In this document: one piece after another, positions 44,666 to 53,739 of the stretch
How positions within the stretch are numbered: the first letter of the stretch is position 1
Layout of the letters: every line of letters starts with the position of its first letter
From: Acidobacteriota bacterium
Lineage (GTDB): Bacteria > Acidobacteriota > Terriglobia > Acidiferrales > UBA7541
Direction of reading: 5' to 3'
Length of the DNA stretch: 64,000 nt
NCBI GenBank assembly: GCA_013289825.1
Contig: JABCZF010000026.1
Span: 1 to 64,000 of the forward strand
Program-made: the position numbers and the translations under genes
Notes under the pieces: generated by a model
What the model was told of the DNA's origin: nothing
The model's database searches: none
What the model saw: only the letters and a program-made list of their open reading frames with translations

Positions 44666-44911
44666 TCAGCCGGGAAGCCGCCGCAGGATGTCGCGCAATC
44701 CAGCGAAAAATCCCAGGCCGCCGAAAATAAACAGGAAGATGAACTTGGTGTGCAGCCAGTGGTCGAGAAAATAGCCCAGCAGGCCACCGACGGCGATCGC
44801 GCCGAAGAGCACGAACGGGAGCTCCATGGCCATGCCAAACTGTGTGCCGAAACCCTTCCCTTTTTGCCCGGCGGGAGGCACGGAGTCCGTCTTGTTTGAA
44901 TTGTTGTCCAA
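44666..44911 (-). CDS. atpZ: AtpZ-like protein (ATPase_gene1 family)
   Basis: This 81-residue protein has a polar N-terminus and two helices (LPFVLFGAIAVGGLLGYFLD, FIFLFIFGGLGFFAGLRDIL), matching the AtpZ/ATPase_gene1 family that accompanies AtpI at the head of F-type ATPase operons. It starts two bases after the NuoN-like gene ends, so translation is likely coupled to it. Confidence 0.82.
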   Translation of the reverse strand: MDNNSNKTDSVPPAGQKGKGFGTQFGMAMELPFVLFGAIAVGGLLGYFLDHWLHTKFIFLFIFGGLGFFAGLRDILRRLPG

Positions 44912-44913
44912 GA

Positions 44914-46452
44914 TTATTGTCCAAAGGCATAGCGCGCCAGGCGCAGGAAGGGTTCAGGATACAACCCCGCCGCGAGTGACACAAACACGGTCGCCGTCAG
45001 CGCAACGGTCTGGCCGCTGCTAATCGTCAGTGTCGGCGCTTCGAACAGCAGTGTGTCTGCACCCGGCCTTTTCCATGCATGCGCAACGATGCGGCCGTAG
45101 TAGTACACCGCGAACAGCGCATTGACGACTGCAAACGCCGCGAGTTCAGGATGCGGTGCTGCCATCAGTGCTTTGACGATGTAATACTTGGCAAGGAAAC
45201 CCGCCGTCGGTGGTATTCCCGCGAGCGACATCATAAAAATGAGCAAGAGCAGAGCCGCAGCGGGGCTGCGTCGATACAAGCCGTCCAGATCGCGCAATTC
45301 TATGGCGTCACTTCCGCGCCGCTGCAGCACGATCAGTATTCCAAACGCGCCCGCCGTCATAAAAACGTAGATACCCAGGTAGTACATCATTCCGCTAAAG
45401 CCAGCCTCATTCCCCGCGACCAAGCCAAGCAAAATAAATCCCGTCTGAGCAACGGATCCATACGCGAGTAGTCTCCCGACCTTGGTCTGCCGCAACGCAA
45501 GAATGTTTCCCCAAAGAAGCGACACGATCGCCGCGCCGCCCCACACGTGAATCCATTTCTGGTGCGCGAATACAAACAAAAAAGAAAAAAACCTCAGCAG
45601 CAGGGCAAAGCCCGCCGTCTTCGCGGCCACGTTCAAGTACCCAGCAATCGGCGTTCGTGCCGATCCACAGATGCCCGGCGCGAACCAATGAAACAGCCCG
45701 GCATCGATCAAAAAGAATGCTCCAGCGGCAAGCAAAACGAGCGCCAGCGACGCCGGCCAGGCCGTAAGCCCGCCGAATGGCATGCCATTATCCACACGCA
45801 CTTCGAGGAGCGCTCCAACTCGCCCGAGATTCGTCGTTTGAAAGAGCCTGTAAAGCATCAGAAAACCACCTGCCAGGGCAAACGAACTGCACGCCCACAG
45901 AAAACCGTAACTTCGCGCCGCCCCTGGTTCACGCGGCTCGCTCCGCGAAAGTCCCGCCGACAAGAAACAGCTCAGCCCCATAACCTCGATCCCTAACAGT
46001 ACAACGATCACATCGACCCCGGAAACCATCACCATCATGCCCATACAGGCGAACAAAAGCAGCGCGTAGTAGGCTCCGTGCCCATGCTCTTCGGTCTCGA
46101 GGTAGCGTACCGAAAGCAAAATGATCAGCGCGGTGGCCGCCAGAAATAGCGTCGCGAAAAAAAGAAAGAACGGATCGACCAGTACGCTCTGGTGAAGCCC
46201 CAGAAGTCCCGGCGACTCGGGATTCACCTCCCGGAGCGCCTGCATCTTCCCGTGCTGCGCATTCAGGGTGAATCCGCTGAAGGCCGTCCCCGCCAGCGCA
46301 AGCAACGCATTCCAGTGCTTCTCATTCACCGCAAGCCACCGGTCGATCAGCAGAATCCCACAAGCGAACAACGCCAATTCCATCTCCGGGAGGATGAGCA
46401 CTCCATCTCGGCTGAGAAACCCGCGCATCACATTGATAAGTGTATGAATCAT
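44914..46452 (-). CDS. Divergent NuoN/antiporter-like paralogue linked to Fo genes
   Basis: The product is about 512 residues with ~14 helices and is clearly homologous to NuoN. It retains the Glu (LLGIEVMGLSCFLSAG), a Lys equivalent in AAKTAGFALLLRF and TAGFLAKYYIVKA. Several residues of functional NuoN are lost: the SSMKYF Lys aligns with Ser (ARSYGF), the FKVAAAPF Lys is absent (FFLIDAGLFHW), and WTPDVYEGAPTPV has become FAPGICGSARTPI. It sits two bases upstream of atpZ. The start is uncertain: ATG 46452, TTG 46482 or ATG 46428. Possibly a modified proton/cation channel or an alternative complex I subunit. Confidence 0.85.
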   Translation of the reverse strand: MIHTLINVMRGFLSRDGVLILPEMELALFACGILLIDRWLAVNEKHWNALLALAGTAFSGFTLNAQHGKMQALREVNPESPGLLGLHQSVLVDPFFLFFATLFLAATALIILLSVRYLETEEHGHGAYYALLLFACMGMMVMVSGVDVIVVLLGIEVMGLSCFLSAGLSRSEPREPGAARSYGFLWACSSFALAGGFLMLYRLFQTTNLGRVGALLEVRVDNGMPFGGLTAWPASLALVLLAAGAFFLIDAGLFHWFAPGICGSARTPIAGYLNVAAKTAGFALLLRFFSFLFVFAHQKWIHVWGGAAIVSLLWGNILALRQTKVGRLLAYGSVAQTGFILLGLVAGNEAGFSGMMYYLGIYVFMTAGAFGILIVLQRRGSDAIELRDLDGLYRRSPAAALLLLIFMMSLAGIPPTAGFLAKYYIVKALMAAPHPELAAFAVVNALFAVYYYGRIVAHAWKRPGADTLLFEAPTLTISSGQTVALTATVFVSLAAGLYPEPFLRLARYAFGQ

Positions 46453-46519
46453 TCGGAAGGATTTTCTCGCCAGGAAAACCAAGGCCGCTCGTGAAGCGGC
46501 GACGGAACAACTATTGGCG

Positions 46520-47347
46520 CTATTTTTCGAACAGCAATTCTCCTGCCCGGTGCGTGGCCTTGACCACGGCTTTGATCAACGTCACGCGCAGCTTGCCTTC
46601 TTCGAGTTCAAGGATTCCGTCAATCGTGCAGCCTGCCGGTGTCGTCACCGCATCCTTCAAAAGCGCCGGATGATCCCCCGTCTCCAGGACCACGCTGGCT
46701 GCGCCCTTCATCATCTGGGCCGCAAGCAGCGTCGACACATCGCGCGGCAAACCCACTTTCACGCCGGCCTCCGCGAATGACTCCAAAATAATATAGGCAA
46801 ACGCCGGCCCGCTCGCAGAAAGCCCGGTCACCGCATCCATATTCTTCTCATCAACAACAACCGTCCGTCCCACCGCGTCGAACATGGCCCGCGCCGTCTC
46901 TAGGTGTTCCGCGCCCGCGTGCGTCCCGCGGCAAATCCCCGTCATCCCGCAACCCACCGCAGAACAGGTGTTGGGCATGGCTCGCACCACCGGCACGTTG
47001 GCACCCACGTGTTGCTCGATGTAGTTCGTCGGGACAGAAGCCGCCACGGAAATCACCAGCGTTTTTTCGCCGAGCTCCGGCGCAATTTCCTTCAACACTT
47101 CGCCCACCACCTGCGGCTTCACGCCCAACAGCACAATGTCCGCGCCATGCACGGCTTTCCGGTTCTCCGTGCTCACGCCAACGCCAAGTTCTTTCGCCAA
47201 AGCCGCAGCCTTCTCGGCATGCTTTACGGTGGCCGTCACGCGCTTCGGCGAAAACAACCCCTGCTTCAGGTACGCCCGCAGCAAAATCCCGCCGAGCTTG
47301 CCCGTCCCCAATACCGCCAATTTTTTGTCCGTAAGCTTTTGCGCCAT
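46520..47347 (-). CDS. proC: Pyrroline-5-carboxylate reductase
   Basis: The 275-residue enzyme makes L-proline from pyrroline-5-carboxylate with NAD(P)H. The Rossmann motif KLAVLGTGKLGGILL opens the protein, VKPQVVGEVLKEI follows, and VRAMPNTCSAVGCGMTGI and GLSASGPAFAYIILE mark the conserved catalytic dimer domain, ending with TTPAGCTIDGI. ATG 47347 fits the family start. It is divergent from the CocE-type hydrolase. The gap to the NuoN-like gene downstream is about 67 bases. Confidence 0.93.
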   Translation of the reverse strand: MAQKLTDKKLAVLGTGKLGGILLRAYLKQGLFSPKRVTATVKHAEKAAALAKELGVGVSTENRKAVHGADIVLLGVKPQVVGEVLKEIAPELGEKTLVISVAASVPTNYIEQHVGANVPVVRAMPNTCSAVGCGMTGICRGTHAGAEHLETARAMFDAVGRTVVVDEKNMDAVTGLSASGPAFAYIILESFAEAGVKVGLPRDVSTLLAAQMMKGAASVVLETGDHPALLKDAVTTPAGCTIDGILELEEGKLRVTLIKAVVKATHRAGELLFEK

Positions 47348-47460
47348 AGTCCAAACATTGTTGACGACACGCCCATCGGCGTCAACCGCTGTTTCACGCC
47401 ATCTTCGAGTACAATGCCGTCCGCGTAGCGTTACTATCCAACCGCGGTAGGTGACCATAC

Positions 47461-49251
47461 TTGCGCCGTTCCTATTTTCTGGCGACTATCGTTTTTCTGC
47501 TCGCAAGCGCTCTGCCGTTCTTCCGAGGCACGTCTCAGCGAGCAGCAAAACCGTCAACCTCTTTCAACGTCACTAAAGACCTCGCCGTCCCTATGCGCGA
47601 TGATGTTGTCCTGCGCGCAGACATTGTTCTCCCCAGCGCCACCGGCCGCTTCCCCACACTCGTATACCGCACGCCTTACGGCAAGCAGTTCGCCCTGAAA
47701 GAAGGCTCCTCGTTCGAAAAAGCTGTGGCGCGCGGCTATGCCATAGTCATTCAAGATGTCCGCGGACGCTACGCCTCCGACGGCGATTTCTCTCCGTATC
47801 AAAACGAAGGCCGGGACGGCTACGACACTATCGAATGGGCCGCTCGCCAACCCTGGTCAGACGGAAACGTCGGCACCTTCGGCCTTTCCTACCCCGGCGC
47901 TGTCCAATGGCTCGCCGCGGTCGAGAATCCACCGCATCTCAAAGCCATGGTTCCTGCCATGACCTTCTCCACGCCGCGCAATTTCTTCTATTCGGGCGGC
48001 GTCTTCGATGGTTCATGGCTCGACTGGATTTGGTTCAACATCGCCCCCGACGCCCGTCGACGTAAGAGTCTGTCCGGCCCGCAAACGCACAAAGAAGCCG
48101 CCGCATCCTGGAAGCAAGATCACGAACGCTTGCAGAACTTCCTGCCGCTCCGCGATCTCCCCGACTTGAAGCAGGTCGCGCCCTTCTACTACGAGTGGCT
48201 TGCGCATCCGCCAGCTGATTCGTGGTGGGACTGGGCGGAGCTGCGCAACAAATACGACCGGGTGCACGCGGCAGTTCTGAATTTTTCTGGTTGGTACGAT
48301 GAAGCCTACGGTCCCGATGGCGCAACGACGAATTTCAACGGCCTGCTCGCCGCTCGCCACACCGAAAAAGATCCCCGCACGCACACCTTGATCGGACCAT
48401 GGACCCACGGTGGCCAGAACGAATCCAAGTCCGGCGAGCGTGACTTCGGTCCCGCCGCTCCTATCGACTACGATGAACTAATCCTCCGCTGGATGGACCA
48501 CTATCTTCAGAACGTCAACAACAGCGTTGACCGCGAAAAACCTGTCCGTCTTTTCGTTATGGGAGACAACGCCTGGCGCGACGAAGATTCTTGGCCTCTC
48601 GCCCGCGCGAAAGAAACTTCCTATTACTTGAATGCATCGAGAGGCGCCTCCCGTATCGGCACGCTGAATTCTTCCTTGCTCGTCCCCTCCGCTCGGACCT
48701 CCGAGTTCGTCTCCGACCCAGCGCATCCGCTAAGCGATCCCTACACCGAATACGGCGCGCATGACTATCGCGCGTTTGCGGGCCGCGACGATGTGCTCGT
48801 CTTCGACGCGATGCCTCTCCGGACCGACACCGAACTCACCGGCCCCATTCGCGCGGAAATCTTCGTCTCCACCGACGTTCCCGACTTCGATCTTTGGGTG
48901 CGCCTCCTCGACGTCGCTCCCGACGGCACCGCCTTCAATCTCATGAGTCCCGGCCTCGACGTTCTCCGCGCCAGCTACCGCAACCGCTCGCTAAAACCCG
49001 AACTGCTCACGCCGGGCAAGATCTATCACCTTACTCTTGATCGCATGCTCACCAGCAACGTCTTTCGTTCAGGTCATCGCATCCGTGTGCAAATCTCCGC
49101 CGCCTTTTCACCCCATTTTTCGCGAAATCTCCAGACCGGCAAATCCGAAATCACCTCTTCCGAAACACAGCTCTGCCACATCCGCATCTACCACAATGCT
49201 GAACACTCTTCTCGAATCGTCTTGCCGGTCATTCCGCGCGCGAAGCAGTAG
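47461..49251 (+). CDS. CocE/NonD-family X-Pro dipeptidyl-peptidase-like hydrolase, exported
   Basis: The 596-residue serine hydrolase starts at TTG 47461 with a signal peptide (YFLATIVFLLASALPFF). The N-terminal alpha/beta-hydrolase domain has PTLVYRTPYGK, QDVRGRYASDGDF, the nucleophile elbow FGLSYPGAVQW and a His in IGPWTHGGQNE. The C-terminal jelly-roll (PepX_C) domain covers about residues 350-590 (FVMGDNAWRDEDSWP, AEIFVSTDVPDFD, VFRSGHRIRVQISAA). Family members cleave X-Pro peptides or acyl esters such as cocaine or cephalosporins; the natural substrate is unknown. Confidence 0.9.
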   Translation: MRRSYFLATIVFLLASALPFFRGTSQRAAKPSTSFNVTKDLAVPMRDDVVLRADIVLPSATGRFPTLVYRTPYGKQFALKEGSSFEKAVARGYAIVIQDVRGRYASDGDFSPYQNEGRDGYDTIEWAARQPWSDGNVGTFGLSYPGAVQWLAAVENPPHLKAMVPAMTFSTPRNFFYSGGVFDGSWLDWIWFNIAPDARRRKSLSGPQTHKEAAASWKQDHERLQNFLPLRDLPDLKQVAPFYYEWLAHPPADSWWDWAELRNKYDRVHAAVLNFSGWYDEAYGPDGATTNFNGLLAARHTEKDPRTHTLIGPWTHGGQNESKSGERDFGPAAPIDYDELILRWMDHYLQNVNNSVDREKPVRLFVMGDNAWRDEDSWPLARAKETSYYLNASRGASRIGTLNSSLLVPSARTSEFVSDPAHPLSDPYTEYGAHDYRAFAGRDDVLVFDAMPLRTDTELTGPIRAEIFVSTDVPDFDLWVRLLDVAPDGTAFNLMSPGLDVLRASYRNRSLKPELLTPGKIYHLTLDRMLTSNVFRSGHRIRVQISAAFSPHFSRNLQTGKSEITSSETQLCHIRIYHNAEHSSRIVLPVIPRAKQ

Positions 49252-49256
49252 AAAAA

Positions 49257-49733
49257 TTAATCGTGTCGCGCCCCGTGCAAGACGTGCACCGCATGCGGCA
49301 AGAGATGCGCCACTGCATCCAACGACTCCGCCGCGCCCTTAGGACTCCCCGGCAGATTGACAATTAAGGTCTTCGTTCGAACCGCCGCCATCCCGCGAGA
49401 AAGCACCGCTGTAGGCGTCAACTCCGCCCCTCGGCGCCGCATCTCTTCCCCGATCCCTGGCACAATCCGGTCCGCGACCGCCTCGGTCGACTCCGGAGTA
49501 TTGTCCCGGGGCCCAATCCCCGTCCCGCCCGTCGTCAGAATCACCTCCACCCGCCCAGAGTCCGCCAATTCACGCAACTGCTCGCGAATGTTCGCCGGAT
49601 CATCCGAAACGCGAAGCACCGCAGTCACTTCCCAACCCAATCCCCGACACACTGCGACTACGGCGGGCCCAGACAAATCCTCGCGTTCCCCTCTCGCTAC
49701 GGTATCGCTGATAGTGAGCACTGCGACGCGCAT
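49257..49733 (-). CDS. mogA: MogA/MoaB-family molybdopterin adenylyltransferase
   Basis: The 158-residue protein adenylylates molybdopterin before Mo insertion by MoeA. It shows VAVLTISDTVARGEREDLSG, the substrate loop LTTGGTGIGPRDNTPEST, and NLPGSPKGAAESLDAV. Which of the near-identical MogA or MoaB names applies cannot be settled from sequence alone. Its ATG overlaps the response-regulator stop (TGATG). It converges on the hydrolase gene with five bases between the stops. Confidence 0.88.
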   Translation of the reverse strand: MRVAVLTISDTVARGEREDLSGPAVVAVCRGLGWEVTAVLRVSDDPANIREQLRELADSGRVEVILTTGGTGIGPRDNTPESTEAVADRIVPGIGEEMRRRGAELTPTAVLSRGMAAVRTKTLIVNLPGSPKGAAESLDAVAHLLPHAVHVLHGARHD

Positions 49734-50500
49734 CAGGCAGGCTGCTTCGTTTCGACAGGGTCGCGACTCGCTTCGTCCATTAGCCGCATTGCTTCCATCA
49801 AAAGTCCGGTAGTATTCCGCGTCGTTGTCGTGCGCGTCGAAGCATTTGCCGCATTAAAATCAATCTCAAACTCACCAGCGGTCCAAAGCACTACGTGGTA
49901 CACCGCGTTATCCCCTTCGACTTTTCCAATCTTTGCGTCGCGGCACTGCCCGTTAGCAAAAAACAGCTCGCCCTGCTCGCCGTCGTGATTCACGACCAGC
50001 CGGCACGACTTCTGCCCCATCTCCAGTGACTGCATCAAATCAATCATGCTCATCTCTTCGAGCCGCCCTTGAATCACGCCCGGCCGCGAGGCGCGCTTCT
50101 GCAATTTCTCCAGGTGCAACCGGTCCACGACTTTCTTGGCAATCCTCACCAAATCCTTTATCAGAAACGGCTTGGTGACAAAATCCTCGACTCCATCCAC
50201 CAACGGCCGCAGCCTCTCTTCAATATCCGCCCGGCTCGCCATGAACAAAAACGGAATGTGCCTCGTCGTCTCGCGCCCATGCAGCTTTTCGAAAAGCTGC
50301 CGTCCGTCCAAACCGGGCATTTTGTAATCGCAGAGAATCACGTCCGGTGGTGTGTCAATGACCTTCAGCAGCGCATCGGCACCGTCCGAAGCGGTTTCGA
50401 CGTCGCAATAGGGCTCCATCCCCTTGACGACCAAGTCCCGCACCAACGGATTGTCGTCCGCCACCAACAATTTGACGCTTTTTCCGCTGGCTGCGCTCAT
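49733..50500 (-). CDS. Response regulator with C-terminal DUF4388 (PatA-like) domain
   Basis: The product has 255 residues. Residues 8-120 are a receiver domain with acidic pocket ADDN, phospho-acceptor Asp58 in VILCDYKMPG, and Lys110 in VTKPF. From about 145 on is a DUF4388/PATAN-type domain (GRLEEMSMIDLMQSLEMGQKS, GELFFANGQCRDAKIG, GEFEIDF). There is no DNA-binding domain, so it acts through protein contact. It overlaps moaC by four bases and mogA by one base within a Moco operon, with no kinase nearby. Confidence 0.88.
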   Translation of the reverse strand: MSAASGKSVKLLVADDNPLVRDLVVKGMEPYCDVETASDGADALLKVIDTPPDVILCDYKMPGLDGRQLFEKLHGRETTRHIPFLFMASRADIEERLRPLVDGVEDFVTKPFLIKDLVRIAKKVVDRLHLEKLQKRASRPGVIQGRLEEMSMIDLMQSLEMGQKSCRLVVNHDGEQGELFFANGQCRDAKIGKVEGDNAVYHVVLWTAGEFEIDFNAANASTRTTTTRNTTGLLMEAMRLMDEASRDPVETKQPA

Positions 50501-51027
50501 CGACCCCGGCTCCGGGTTGTTTTTTTGTGATTGTTCTCGTGATGACCCGCGACGCTCGCCCCGCGAAAATAGTCCCCGCTCTTCCCGCCAGTCTTCTCGA
50601 CGAGAACAATCCCGCTGATTTCCATCCCTTTATCCAGAGCTTTACACATGTCGTAGACCGTGAGGGCCGCAGCAGTAACGGCAACAAGGGCTTCCATCTC
50701 CACCCCAGTCTGAGCTGTCGCCGTAACTTCGGAGCGAACTTCCACGCCATTTTGGCACAGCCGCGCAGTCACATCAATGTGCGTCAGCGCCAGCGGATGA
50801 CAAAGAGGTATCCACTCCGCCGTCCTCTTCGCCGCCGCAATCCCAGCAATCCGAGCCACTTCCAAGGGATTCCCCTTGGGATTCCTCAGCCGTCTCACGG
50901 CCCGCACCACGCCGGGCTTCATGCTCACAAACCCCTCGGCCACCGCCGTTCGTGTCGTCACCGCCTTCTCCGACACGTCCACCATCCGTACCTCGCCGCG
51001 CGCCCCGTAATGTGACAGCTTCCCCAA
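50497..51027 (-). CDS. moaC: Cyclic pyranopterin monophosphate synthase
   Basis: MoaC converts 3',8-cyclo-GTP to cPMP in molybdopterin synthesis. The family core is complete: RMVDVSEKAVTTRTAVAEG, GIAAAKRTAEWIPLCHPLALTHID, TGVEMEALVAVTAAALTVYDMCKALDKG and KTGGKSGDYF. The start is unclear: TTG 51027, CTG 51018 (better ribosome-site spacing, matches E. coli), ATG 50985 and a longer frame from 51105 are all possible. A short basic tail follows the core and overlaps the regulator gene. Confidence 0.92.
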   Translation of the reverse strand: MGKLSHYGARGEVRMVDVSEKAVTTRTAVAEGFVSMKPGVVRAVRRLRNPKGNPLEVARIAGIAAAKRTAEWIPLCHPLALTHIDVTARLCQNGVEVRSEVTATAQTGVEMEALVAVTAAALTVYDMCKALDKGMEISGIVLVEKTGGKSGDYFRGASVAGHHENNHKKTTRSRGR

Positions 51028-51132
51028 TCCCTCAATCCACCTGCCGGCTCTTCTTCTCTGTGACCTGGGTGCCTCGCGGACCTCTGCGTAGAGCCTTTTC
51101 TTCATCTTTTTCTGGCCTCTTTCTCGCTCGCA

Positions 51133-52344
51133 TCAAATCAAATCCCTTCGCACCATCACTTCGACTCTCTCACCCACCTCAATTTTTTCCTTCTCCGCCG
51201 GCACCACAACAAAGCAATTCGACCGAGCCAGCGCGGCGATATCACCCGATCCCTGCCACTTCACCGCCACAACCTCCCGATTCGCTCCCTGGCCCTCCAT
51301 CCGCGCCGGCAAAAAATGCGTCACCCCGGGCTTCTCGTCCAAAGCCTCGCCCAACCGCGCATCCAGCAGCAGCAGGTCTCTCGCCTCCGCGCCACTCAAC
51401 AAATCCACCGCCGGCGTCACAAACAATTCGAACGTTACCATCGTCGACACCGGATTCCCCGGCAAACCAAACACGAATTTCTCCCTGCATTTTCCAAACA
51501 CCGCCGGCTTCCCCGGCCGAATCGCCACGGCATCAAAATAAAATTCCGTCTCCATCTCCCGCATCACTTTCTCGACCAAATCGTACTTCCCCATCGAAAC
51601 TCCGCCCGAGAGAACCAACAAATCTTCCTGCAGCCCGCGCCGGATCTTCGCCGACAAATCATCTTCTCGGTCCATCGCGTTCCCCAGCAAGACGGGTTTA
51701 CCTCCCGCCAACCGCACCTGCGCCGCGAGCGACACGCTGTTACTATTTCGAATCTGAAATCGCCCCGGAATGCTGTCCACCGGCACAATCTCATCGCCCG
51801 TAGAAAGAATCGCCACCCGCGGCTTCTGCGCGCACTTCAACTCCGCCGCCCCCACCTGCGCCGCCAGCGCCAGCTCTGCGTAGCCCAGTCGCATCCCCGG
51901 CGTCAAAAGCATCTGCCCCGCACGAGCCTCGCTCCCCCGCGGCACAAAATTCTGCCCCGTCACAGCCGCCCGTTCGAATCGCACTTCATCCCCATCGCGC
52001 ACGGTGTGCTCGATCATCACCACAGCGTCCGCACCCGAAGGCACGGCGGCTCCAGTCATGATCTGCACACAAGTCTCCGCCCACAACTCCTTACTAACGC
52101 GATCCCCCGCCTTAATCTCCCCCGTGCACTTCAGCGTAACTCCGGCCTTCACATCCGCCGCAAAAACCGCATACCCATCCCGCGTAGCGCGGTTAAACGG
52201 CGGATACTCCCGGTCCGTCTTCACCTCTTGCGCCAACACGTACCCCAGCGCATCCCCCACGCGCACCTGTTCCGTCGCGCGCGGACCTTTCTTCTCGGTT
52301 AATTGTTTGATGACTTCTTGCCGTGCTTGCTCATAGGTGAGCAT
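51133..52344 (-). CDS. moeA: Molybdopterin molybdenumtransferase
   Basis: The 403-residue MoeA catalyses molybdate insertion into adenylylated molybdopterin. Signatures include REYPPFNRATRDGYAV, VQIMTGAAVPSGADAVVMIEH, ILSTGDEIV, VLSGGVSMGKYDLVE, RPGKPAVFG and GLPGNPVSTMVTFE. The C-terminal domain IV is present. It lies upstream of moaC on the same strand. moaA, moaD and moaE are not in this window. Confidence 0.94.
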   Translation of the reverse strand: MLTYEQARQEVIKQLTEKKGPRATEQVRVGDALGYVLAQEVKTDREYPPFNRATRDGYAVFAADVKAGVTLKCTGEIKAGDRVSKELWAETCVQIMTGAAVPSGADAVVMIEHTVRDGDEVRFERAAVTGQNFVPRGSEARAGQMLLTPGMRLGYAELALAAQVGAAELKCAQKPRVAILSTGDEIVPVDSIPGRFQIRNSNSVSLAAQVRLAGGKPVLLGNAMDREDDLSAKIRRGLQEDLLVLSGGVSMGKYDLVEKVMREMETEFYFDAVAIRPGKPAVFGKCREKFVFGLPGNPVSTMVTFELFVTPAVDLLSGAEARDLLLLDARLGEALDEKPGVTHFLPARMEGQGANREVVAVKWQGSGDIAALARSNCFVVVPAEKEKIEVGERVEVMVRRDLI

Positions 52345-52440
52345 CGGTAGCTATTTCTCGAGGACTTCTCTTAACTCTTCTCTGTGCCCTCGGTGAACTC
52401 TGTGTCAAAAGCCCCACGCGCCCCATCTCGGACCTATTCG

Positions 52441-53739
52441 TTACAGCCACCGAGCTAATAAAGTTCCCGCCGGGACAATGGTCGCATCCCGCTCCGGCCC
52501 TGTCGAAATCATCCCAATCTCCAGCTGCAAAAAATCCCCGATAAACCGCAAATAATCCAGAGCCGCCTTCGGCAATTTCGCCCCGTCTTTGACGCCATAG
52601 GTCGTCTCGCACCAACCCGGCAACGTTTTGTACTCCGGCACCACTTGTTCGTACTCCTCCGCTAGCGCCGGCATCTCTTTCAACACTTTCCCTTTGTACT
52701 TATACCCCACGCACACCTGAATCTCCCGCTGCGTATCAAACACATCCAGCTTGGTCACCACCATCGAATCAATCCCGTTGATCATCTTCGCGTAGCGCAA
52801 CACCATCAAGTCTAGCCAACCGCACCGTCTCGCACGCCCCGTCACCGCTCCAAACTCTTTCCCCCGCTTGCGCACTTCCTGCGCCTCCAACTCCGGCATT
52901 TCCGTCGGAAAGGGCCCGCCCCCCACGCGCGTCGTATAAGCCTTCGAAATTCCCAACACGTTCTTGATTTTGGTAGGCGGAACTCCCACACCGGTAGTAG
53001 CCCCCCCAGAAATCGCGCTAGAAGACGTCACATACGGATAGGTCCCATGATCAATATCCAACATCGTCCCTTGCGCGCCCTCAAAAAGGACTGACTTTCC
53101 TTCATCCAAAGCTCGATTCACCAATTCCGCCGTATCGCAAATATATCCGCGAATCTTCGCGCCCAACTTCAAAGTCGCCTCCACCTCATGCGAAAAATCA
53201 ATATCCGCCCCGTAAGCACCCTTCGCTAACCGGTTCTTCTCCGCCACGACCCGCGCCGCCTTCTTGCAAAACAATTCCGGCTCCAACAAATCGCACATCC
53301 GCAAACCGCGCCGCGCCATCTTGTCCTCGTAAGCCGGCCCAATCCCCCGTGAAGTCGTCCCAATCTTGTCCGCTCCCCGCGCCCCCTCGGCGGCCTTATC
53401 CAACTCGCGGTGATACGGAAAAATCAAATGAGCCCGATTGCTGATGTGCAACCGCCCCTTCACATCGATCCCCGCCTTGGCCAGTGTCTCGATCTCCGCC
53501 ACCAGAGCCGCCGGATCAACCACTACACCCGTCCCAATCACAGCCTGCTGCCGAGGCCGCAAAATCCCGCAAGGAATCAACTGCAGCACATACCGATCCT
53601 TCCCAATAATGACGGTGTGCCCCGCATTGTGCCCACCCGCCACCCGCGCAATATAGTCAAACGATCCCGCAAGGTAATCCACCACCTTGCCCTTCCCCTC
53701 GTCCCCCCACTGAGCGCCCACCACCACCACCGATTTCAT
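52441..53739 (-). CDS. purA: Adenylosuccinate synthase
   Basis: The 432-residue enzyme forms adenylosuccinate from IMP and aspartate using GTP. The GDEGKGK P-loop is in VVVGAQWGDEGKGKVVDYL. HNAGHTV, NRAHLIFPYH, TTSRGIGPAYEDKMARRGLR, EGAQGTMLDIDHGTYPYVTSS and TKLDVFD are all recognisable. ATG 53739 gives the standard start. It is the first gene of the minus-strand block leading into moeA (97-base gap). Confidence 0.96.
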   Translation of the reverse strand: MKSVVVVGAQWGDEGKGKVVDYLAGSFDYIARVAGGHNAGHTVIIGKDRYVLQLIPCGILRPRQQAVIGTGVVVDPAALVAEIETLAKAGIDVKGRLHISNRAHLIFPYHRELDKAAEGARGADKIGTTSRGIGPAYEDKMARRGLRMCDLLEPELFCKKAARVVAEKNRLAKGAYGADIDFSHEVEATLKLGAKIRGYICDTAELVNRALDEGKSVLFEGAQGTMLDIDHGTYPYVTSSSAISGGATTGVGVPPTKIKNVLGISKAYTTRVGGGPFPTEMPELEAQEVRKRGKEFGAVTGRARRCGWLDLMVLRYAKMINGIDSMVVTKLDVFDTQREIQVCVGYKYKGKVLKEMPALAEEYEQVVPEYKTLPGWCETTYGVKDGAKLPKAALDYLRFIGDFLQLEIGMISTGPERDATIVPAGTLLARWL

